Below, one piece after another: positions 59,332 through 64,000 of a stretch of DNA of 64,000 nucleotides; the first letter of the stretch is position 1, and each line of letters starts with the position of its first letter. Source of the DNA: Sphingomonas sp. HITSZ_GF (GTDB lineage: Bacteria; Pseudomonadota; Alphaproteobacteria; Sphingomonadales; Sphingomonadaceae); assembly GCF_029543155.1 (NCBI RefSeq), contig NZ_JARQXA010000002.1, positions 124,001-188,000 of the forward strand, in the 5' to 3' direction. The position numbers were made by a program, and so were the translations under genes. The notes under the pieces were generated by a model, which saw nothing but the letters and a program-made list of their open reading frames with translations, was not told where the DNA came from and did no database searches.

Positions 59332-60117
59332 TTAGAAGGCGACGCTCACCGAGCCGATGACGCCACCCTTGGCGACGTCCTTGCCGCTCGGCGTGTAGAA
59401 GAAGGTGTCGGTGTCGACATAGGAGACGCCGAAGGTCAGCGACTTCCAGGTCGCGGTCGCGCCGATCGACCAGTCGGTGTACTCGTCGGTCGGGCCCGAC
59501 AGCCAGCTCGGACCCCAGGTGTGGCCGAGATGGCCGGTGAGGCCGATCGGCGTGTTCGGGATCGCGACCGAAAGATCGCCGGCCAGGTAGAAATTGTCTT
59601 CCTTCTTGAACGCGCCGGTCAGGCCCTGGTCGATCGCCAGCGCCTTCTGCTTCGGCGCATAGTTGCCGGTGACCTTGCCGGTGACCGGGCCGACCGAATA
59701 GGCCACCGAGAGATAGGGCTCGATGAAGTCCGAGGCGCTGGTGTCGCCGCTCAGGCGCGTGCCCGGATAGACGTAATAGACGGCGCCGACATCGACGGTG
59801 ACGCCATCGAAGCTCTTCTTGTAGCCGGCGATCAGGTCGAGCTCCTGATGGGCCGTGCCATGGACCGTGACATAGTCATCGATCGAGGAGCCCCAGGTGC
59901 CGATGTAGAAGCCCGATTCGTGGCTGACGGTGATGCCGCCCTGCACGGCGAAATTGCCATCGGTCTGCGAGATGCCGCGGAACTTGTAGTCGCTGACGAC
60001 GCCGACGCTGCCGCTGACGGTAATAGCGGGTGCCGGATCGGTCTGATCCTGAGCCATCGCCGGCGTGGCGGCAGAAGCAACCGCGAGCGCGGTCAGGCTG
60101 ATGATCGTGTAGCGCAT
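59332..60117 (-). CDS. TorF family putative porin
   Basis: 261 residues with a signal peptide (MRYTIISLTALAVASAATPAMAQ) and a beta-barrel body. The N-terminal VSGSVGVVSDYKFRGISQTDGNFAVQGGI is the TIGR02001/TorF hallmark. It ends in an aromatic residue (GSVSVAF). Such porins often sit by an ammonium transporter, but none is in this window. Outer-membrane location is expected. Confidence 0.88.
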   Translation of the reverse strand: MRYTIISLTALAVASAATPAMAQDQTDPAPAITVSGSVGVVSDYKFRGISQTDGNFAVQGGITVSHESGFYIGTWGSSIDDYVTVHGTAHQELDLIAGYKKSFDGVTVDVGAVYYVYPGTRLSGDTSASDFIEPYLSVAYSVGPVTGKVTGNYAPKQKALAIDQGLTGAFKKEDNFYLAGDLSVAIPNTPIGLTGHLGHTWGPSWLSGPTDEYTDWSIGATATWKSLTFGVSYVDTDTFFYTPSGKDVAKGGVIGSVSVAF

Positions 60118-60356
60118 GGAATACCCTTCCCAATGGTTCTAAAAAGGGTTCCCGCCTGCTTGCACCGGTGCTGCGTCGATTGCCCTGTCGGGGCCCGCGC
60201 TGCTTGCGGTTGCCCCGCTTCCTTGGCGTACGGCGCTGCACCGCACAACATTAATTGCTCTTCCGTCACAGGATCGTGACAAACTGTTGCTGGCGGGCCA
60301 CAGGCGAGCGTTGTCAGCCCGGGACGCACCGGCAGGCGACAAGCCTTTGAGAAAAT

Positions 60357-60821
60357 TCAGCGGATCTGGACGATCGCGTCGATTTCGACTGCCGCGCCGA
60401 GCGGCAGCGTCGGCACGCCCACGGCGCTGCGGGCATGCCTGCCGGCATCGCCGAACAGCGCCTGCATCAGCTCCGATGCGCCATTGGCGACCTTGGGCTG
60501 ATCGGTGAAGTCACCGGCCGAATTGACGAACACCCCGAGCTTCACGATCCGCGCGACGCGCGACAGGTCGCCGTCGAGATACTTCTTGATCTGCGCGACC
60601 AGCATCAGCGCGCAGCGCTGCGCGGCGTCGGCGCCGAAATCGAGGTCGCGATCCTCGCCAAGCCGGCCGGTCATCAGCGCGCCGTCCTTGAAGGGAAGCT
60701 GGCCCGAGATGTGGAGCAGGCCGTTCGCCTCCACCACCGGGACATAGGCGGCGACGGGCGCCGCAGCTTCGGGAAGGGCGAGGCCGAGCTCTTCGAGCTT
60801 GCGATCGACATGCGTGGTCAT
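60357..60821 (-). CDS. RidA family protein (YjgF/YER057c/UK114)
   Basis: 154 residues. Enamine/imine deaminase-like fold: PVVEANGLLHISGQLPFKDG, the LKLGVFVNS core, and a C-terminal SAVGVPTLPLGAAVEIDAIV with the usual R-S-x-V-G/LPxGAxVEI motif. RidA removes reactive 2-aminoacrylate; exact substrates of this subgroup are uncertain. The HAD hydrolase gene lies just upstream on the same strand, giving a RidA-HAD-DUF3572 cluster. Confidence 0.9.
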   Translation of the reverse strand: MTTHVDRKLEELGLALPEAAAPVAAYVPVVEANGLLHISGQLPFKDGALMTGRLGEDRDLDFGADAAQRCALMLVAQIKKYLDGDLSRVARIVKLGVFVNSAGDFTDQPKVANGASELMQALFGDAGRHARSAVGVPTLPLGAAVEIDAIVQIR

Positions 60822-60830
60822 GGCGCTCGC

Positions 60831-61466
60831 TCAACCACTCGCCGCGTCGGCGGTCAACCCCGCGGCGAAGCGTGCCTCGATCCAGCCGCGCGCTTCGCTC
60901 CAGTCGTCGATTCGGGCATGGGCGTGCGCCGCCTTGGCGACGCTCGGCGCCAGGCTGGGCTCGGCGACCATGTGGAGGCGGAACACCTCGGGCGCGTGCT
61001 TGGCCACCGATTCGTGATGGACCGCCAGATCGTCGACGAACACGGTCACGCTCGGGCGGAACTCGGCGATCAGTCGCGCGACCGGCGAGCCCTTGCCACC
61101 CTGGTTGCACTCGACCCGGTGCGCGATGCCGTGATTGGCGAGCTGGGCGATGCGGTGATCGCGGCAATGATCCTGGAGATTGGTGAGCACGACGATATCG
61201 GCCTGCTCCGCCAGCGCCGCCAGCGCCTCGCGGGCATGCGGCACCAGCGTCTGGCGCTCCATCTCGGCGGGGAAGAAGCCCTCGAGCAGCCCCCACATCT
61301 CCTCGCGCTCGATCGTCGACGAATCGCTGCGCCGGCGCATCGAATTGGCGAAGTCGGCGCCGTCCGGGGTGAACTCGATGTCATGGGTCTCGCCCAGCCA
61401 ATGGCCGAAATGGCGGACCATATGGAGCAGGACTTCGTCGCAATCGGTGATCAGCAGCGGCTTCAT
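60831..61466 (-). CDS. HAD family hydrolase
   Basis: 211 residues. HAD motif I is LLITDCDEVLL, with the nucleophile aspartate first; motif II is IVVLTNLQDH; motif IV is VTVFVDDLAVHHES. A helical cap follows motif I. Likely a small-molecule phosphatase. It lies 9 bases upstream of RidA and overlaps the DUF3572 gene by 4 bases, suggesting one operon. Confidence 0.87.
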   Translation of the reverse strand: MKPLLITDCDEVLLHMVRHFGHWLGETHDIEFTPDGADFANSMRRRSDSSTIEREEMWGLLEGFFPAEMERQTLVPHAREALAALAEQADIVVLTNLQDHCRDHRIAQLANHGIAHRVECNQGGKGSPVARLIAEFRPSVTVFVDDLAVHHESVAKHAPEVFRLHMVAEPSLAPSVAKAAHAHARIDDWSEARGWIEARFAAGLTADAASG

Positions 61467-61729
61467 GGTCTTTCCAGCGTCGCCCGGGCGGCGACCAGTT
61501 GTTCGGGGCCTATGTCGAGTGCCTCGGCGCAGGCGACAAGATCGGGTTCATAGGATTCGAGGAACGAAAGCGTGGCGGCGAGCAGCGTCGCTTCGCCGGC
61601 CCGCGCGCGCAGCTCGGAAGGATCGAGCCCGGTCAGGTCGAGCAGCCGCCGCGCCCGCGATTCGTCGCCCAGTGTCCACACAAGTGCTTGCAGCGCCAGC
61701 GCTTCCGCATTTGTTTCCGCGCTCGCCAT
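61463..61729 (-). CDS. DUF3572 family protein
   Basis: 88 residues, all helical: EALALQALVWTLGDESRARRLLDLTGLDP, then TLLAATLSFLESYEPDLVACAEALDIGP. Matches the small alphaproteobacterial DUF3572 family in length and pattern, and sits next to divK as in related genomes. Divergent from divK by 37 bases. Function unknown. Confidence 0.85.
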   Translation of the reverse strand: MASAETNAEALALQALVWTLGDESRARRLLDLTGLDPSELRARAGEATLLAATLSFLESYEPDLVACAEALDIGPEQLVAARATLERP

Positions 61730-61766
61730 ATCCTACATCGCCTGTGAGTCGAACCGGGGGTAGCGC

Positions 61767-62234
61767 GTGGCAAAAAGGGTGCTCGTTGTCGAGGACAACG
61801 AACTCAATCTGAAGCTGTTCTGCGACCTGCTGCGCGCGCACCAGTTCGAGGCCGAGCCGGTGCGCGACGGGCGCGAGGCGGTGGCGCGCGCACGCGACTT
61901 CGATCCGCAGCTGGTGGTGATGGACATCCAGATGCCGCACGTCACCGGTCTCGAGCTGATCCAGCACATGAAGCTCGATCCGCGGCTGCGCACGATCCCG
62001 ATCATGGCGGTGACCGCCTATGCCGGCAGCGGCGACGAGGAGCGGATCCGCGCCGCCGGCGCCAATGCCTATGTCTCCAAGCCGATCAGCCTGGTGCGCT
62101 TCATGGAAGAGGTGCGCGCGCTGATGCCCGCCGAATCGCCGGCCCCGGCGCCCGCACCCGAGGCAGCTGCCCCGGCGCCGGAAGCAGGCACAGAAGAAGC
62201 CCCGCGGCCTGGGGGCCCGGGGCTTCTCTTCTGA
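61767..62234 (+). CDS. divK: DivK-like single-domain response regulator with Pro/Ala tail
   Basis: 155 residues. CheY-like receiver with phosphoacceptor in VVMDIQMPHVTG, the acidic pair VVEDNELNLKLF, T in AVTAYAG and K in YVSKPISLVRF. DivK coordinates cell-cycle kinases DivJ/PleC in alphaproteobacteria. The receiver ends near residue 124 (RALMP); the remaining 31 residues (AESPAPAPAPEAAAPAPEAG...) form a low-complexity extension not usual for DivK. Its last codons also encode a terminator hairpin. Confidence 0.9.
   Translation: MAKRVLVVEDNELNLKLFCDLLRAHQFEAEPVRDGREAVARARDFDPQLVVMDIQMPHVTGLELIQHMKLDPRLRTIPIMAVTAYAGSGDEERIRAAGANAYVSKPISLVRFMEEVRALMPAESPAPAPAPEAAAPAPEAGTEEAPRPGGPGLLF
62196..62230 (+). 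terminator. terminator hairpin overlapping the divK 3' end
   Basis: Perfect 9-base stem GAAGCCCCG (62196-62204) / CGGGGCTTC (62218-62226) followed by TCTTCT, inside the coding sequence before the stop at 62232-62234. Confidence 0.7.
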
Positions 62235-62282
62235 TCAACCCCCGCGCGCGGCGGGGCGAGGCAAGCGGGCCGAAGCCCAGGC

Positions 62283-62450
62283 TTACTTGATCTTCGCTTC
62301 CTTGAACTCGACATGCTTGCGCACGACCGGGTCGTACTTGCGGAACGAGAACTTCTCGGTCTGGGTGCGCGGATTCTTCTTCGTGACGTAGAAGAAACCC
62401 GTGTCCGCCGTGCTGACGAGCTTGATCTTGACAGTGGTCGGCTTGGCCAT
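62283..62450 (-). CDS. rpmG: 50S ribosomal protein L33
   Basis: 55 residues, the normal size of L33. [20 protein letters not shown], then [20 protein letters not shown] and [15 protein letters not shown] read cleanly on the minus strand from ATG at 62450 to TAA at 62283. It is the short, cysteine-free, zinc-independent type of L33. Component of the large ribosomal subunit. Easily missed because of its length. Confidence 0.97.
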   Translation of the reverse strand: MAKPTTVKIKLVSTADTGFFYVTKKNPRTQTEKFSFRKYDPVVRKHVEFKEAKIK

Positions 62451-62587
62451 GACCCGTAACCCTTGAATCTTGCGAAATGAAAAAGCGGCACGCAGGGCGC
62501 ACCGCTGTCAGACGCGGGCAACTGCGCGAGTCTCTTCCAAAAGTCAAGGCTGGGGTGCGGAAGACTGCCAACCCGCTTCATATTCTT

Positions 62588-62694
62588 CGTCACCCCGGCC
62601 TTGTGCCGGGGTCCACGGGGAGGCACGCCATGGACAAGAGGCGCGCGCTTCACCGGTGCGGCACAGTGGACCCCGGAACAAGTCCGGGGTGACG
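62588..62694. repeat. family B-like palindromic repeat, copy 6
   Basis: cgtcaccccggccttgtgcc plus ggggtccac and gtggaccccggaacaagtcc plus ggggtgacg are inverted around a variable middle. A related subfamily to the other B copies. It fills most of the 317-base gap between rpmG and the GDT1-like gene. Confidence 0.88.
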
Positions 62695-62767
62695 GTTTGG
62701 GAACGCCCATCATGCTTCACGCGCATTTAACCCAACCGCGCCACATTTCCCCACGAAAGGGAGGCCC

Positions 62768-63331
62768 ATGGAAGCTCTAGTCCCGGCCTTCCTTCTGGCC
62801 GTCCTGACCCAGCTTTGCGACAAGCCGGCGTCGCTCGGCGCGATTCTCGCCGATCGCTACGGGCGGCCGCTCACCGTGGCGGTGGCGGCGGGGCTCGCGC
62901 ACGGGGTGACCAATTTCGCCGCCGGGCTGGGCGGGATGCTGATCGGCCCGATGATGACCCCCAATGCCCGGGCGCTGCTGCTCGCGCTCGCGCTGATCTT
63001 CGGCGCGCTCGGCATGATCGGCTCGAACCGGGTGAAAGACCGGCTCGACGGCTGGAAGCTCGGCGCCTTCTTCACCGCCTTTCTCGCGATCCTGATTCTC
63101 TCCTTCGGCGAGAGCACGCCCTTCTTCACGCTTGCGCTGTCGACGAGCGGCCAGCCCTGGTTCGCCGCGGCGGGCGCCTCGATCGGCGCGTTCGGCGTGG
63201 CCTTCGTTGCCGCGGTGCTCGGCGAGCGGATCTGGCAGGGCGTGCCGTTCCGCTGTCTGCGCGTCCTCGCCGGCATCGCCTTCCTGATCGCGGGCTGCTG
63301 GATCGGCGTGAACGCGCTTCGCTTGACCTGA
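62768..63331 (+). CDS. GDT1/TMEM165-like membrane protein with degenerate motif
   Basis: 187 residues with about six membrane helices in two similar halves, as in UPF0016/GDT1 cation transporters (Mn2+/Ca2+ exchange). The expected ExGDKT motifs are altered: first copy LTQLCDKPASLGAI, second FGESTPFFTLAL. Loss of the acidic residue in the first suggests altered ion binding. Alternatively this is a related small family that never carried the canonical motif. Confidence 0.65.
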   Translation: MEALVPAFLLAVLTQLCDKPASLGAILADRYGRPLTVAVAAGLAHGVTNFAAGLGGMLIGPMMTPNARALLLALALIFGALGMIGSNRVKDRLDGWKLGAFFTAFLAILILSFGESTPFFTLALSTSGQPWFAAAGASIGAFGVAFVAAVLGERIWQGVPFRCLRVLAGIAFLIAGCWIGVNALRLT

Positions 63332-63425
63332 TCGATCAGTCACATCGGGAAAATGCAAGTGCGCGGCGCGGAGCCAGCGCTATATCCGTTCGTTGTACGT
63401 GCGAACCGATTCCCGGGAGATGACA

Positions 63426-63923
63426 ATGGCAGATACGAATGCGGCGCTCCGCACCCCCACCGACCTCAACCGCAACGACACCAAGAGCGTGGCGGACGCG
63501 CTGAACAGCGCGCTGGCGGACTGCTTCGCCCTGTATTTCAAGACGAAGAATTTCCACTGGCACGTCTCGGGCCCGCACTTCCGCGACTATCACCTGCTGC
63601 TCGACGACCAGGCGGCGCAGATCTACGGCATCACCGATGCGATCGCCGAGCGCGTGCGCAAGACCGGCAACATCACGCTGCGCTCGATCGGCGACATCGC
63701 GCGCCGCCAGACGCTGACCGACAATGACGCCGACTATGTCGCGCCCGGCGACATGCTCGCCGAGCTGCGCGAGGACAATCTCAAGCTGGTCGAGAGCTTT
63801 CGCACGGTGAAGCAGGCTGCGGAAGACGCGGGCGACAACGCCACCAGCGGCATCGTCGACGAATGGACCGACCAGGCCGAGGAGCGCGCCTGGTTCCTGT
63901 TCGAGGCGTCGCGCAAGGGCTGA
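63426..63923 (+). CDS. dps: Dps family DNA-binding ferritin-like protein
   Basis: 165 residues. Dodecameric iron-storing protein that protects DNA during starvation and oxidative stress. The ferroxidase signature KNFHWHVSGPHFRDYHLLLD is clear, with the conserved tryptophan and histidines; a short charged N-terminus may bind DNA. The ATG at 63426 is taken; an ATG six bases upstream is possible. Ends DQAEERAWFLFEASRKG. Confidence 0.95.
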   Translation: MADTNAALRTPTDLNRNDTKSVADALNSALADCFALYFKTKNFHWHVSGPHFRDYHLLLDDQAAQIYGITDAIAERVRKTGNITLRSIGDIARRQTLTDNDADYVAPGDMLAELREDNLKLVESFRTVKQAAEDAGDNATSGIVDEWTDQAEERAWFLFEASRKG

Positions 63924-63965
63924 GGGATAGTTGGCGTTCGATGTTCGTACGCCACCTCCTCGATC

Positions 63966-64000
63966 CCCCGTCACCCTGAACTCGTTTCAGGGCTCAACCT
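63966..64000. repeat. left arm of another palindromic repeat, cut by window end
   Basis: cgtcaccctgaactcgtttc plus agggctc is the left arm of a related intergenic palindrome, in which ccctgaac and gtttcaggg pair. Its right arm lies outside the window. Confidence 0.55.

Overview
The window is GC-rich (coding regions roughly two-thirds G+C, strong G/C third-position bias) and looks like a chromosomal segment of an alphaproteobacterium of the order Sphingomonadales, most like Sphingomonas. The support is the mix of families (Coq4, TorF-type porin, DUF3035 and DUF3572 proteins, an RNase E with a long acidic Ala/Pro/Lys tail, the hom-glpX and ileS-lspA-DUF3035 neighbourhoods) and several families of intergenic palindromic repeats. 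No rRNA or tRNA gene, CRISPR array, phage or complete insertion sequence was found.

Layout. 1-4.8 kb: rlmN (cut by the window edge), a DUF4168 protein, a phosphatase pair, an outer-membrane beta-barrel protein and dnaN. 5-12.7 kb: coq4, recF, an M20 peptidase with a duplicated 3' scrap of itself, and gyrB. 12.7-16 kb: a possibly Fur-controlled DUF4198/EF-hand pair, an MpaB-like oxygenase and an L,D-transpeptidase. 16-28 kb: ppc, a thioesterase, an MliC-like lipoprotein, an orphan ExbD, a very acidic protein, a Bcr/CflA-type MFS pump, a 2-oxoglutarate/Fe oxygenase, homoserine dehydrogenase and glpX. 28.4-32.4 kb (minus strand): a three-gene operon, the most interesting part of the window. 32.5-43 kb: a CPBP protease, a CocE/NonD hydrolase, a FABP-like protein, an ABC exporter, a DsbA-like oxidoreductase, an M48/TPR protease and RNase E. 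43.5-49.6 kb: amiC-type amidase, PBP1A, prfB and an exported methyltransferase-like lipoprotein. 49.6-55.2 kb: a JAB-domain protein, thyA, an alpha/beta hydrolase, an atypical-composition dihydrofolate reductase, an M19 dipeptidase and ribF. 55.2-64 kb: ileS, lspA, a DUF3035 lipoprotein, TorF porin, RidA, a HAD hydrolase, a DUF3572 protein, divK, rpmG, a GDT1-like membrane protein and Dps.

The candidate new system (28406-32352) is a probable RiPP-type operon. Its first gene encodes a 778-residue protein with a VioB-type ferritin-like N-terminal domain and a C-terminal region holding 17 cysteines, including three CGTP...CGAP repeats. Thirteen bases later comes a DUF692 multinuclear non-heme iron oxidase (MNIO; the MbnB/TglH/HvfB/BufB superfamily), overlapping a DUF2063 (HvfC/BufC-like) partner. 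MNIO enzymes with such partners modify cysteines in short peptides. Here the apparent substrate is the tail of a large protein with a fused di-iron-type domain and no visible Sec signal. A 28-base dyad lies directly upstream of the operon.

A second theme is invasion by palindromic repeats. Three families recur between genes. One copy is translated in frame inside ileS, a fragment is translated inside rne, and another splits a formerly overlapping ABC ATPase/permease pair and is flanked by an exact 18-base direct repeat.
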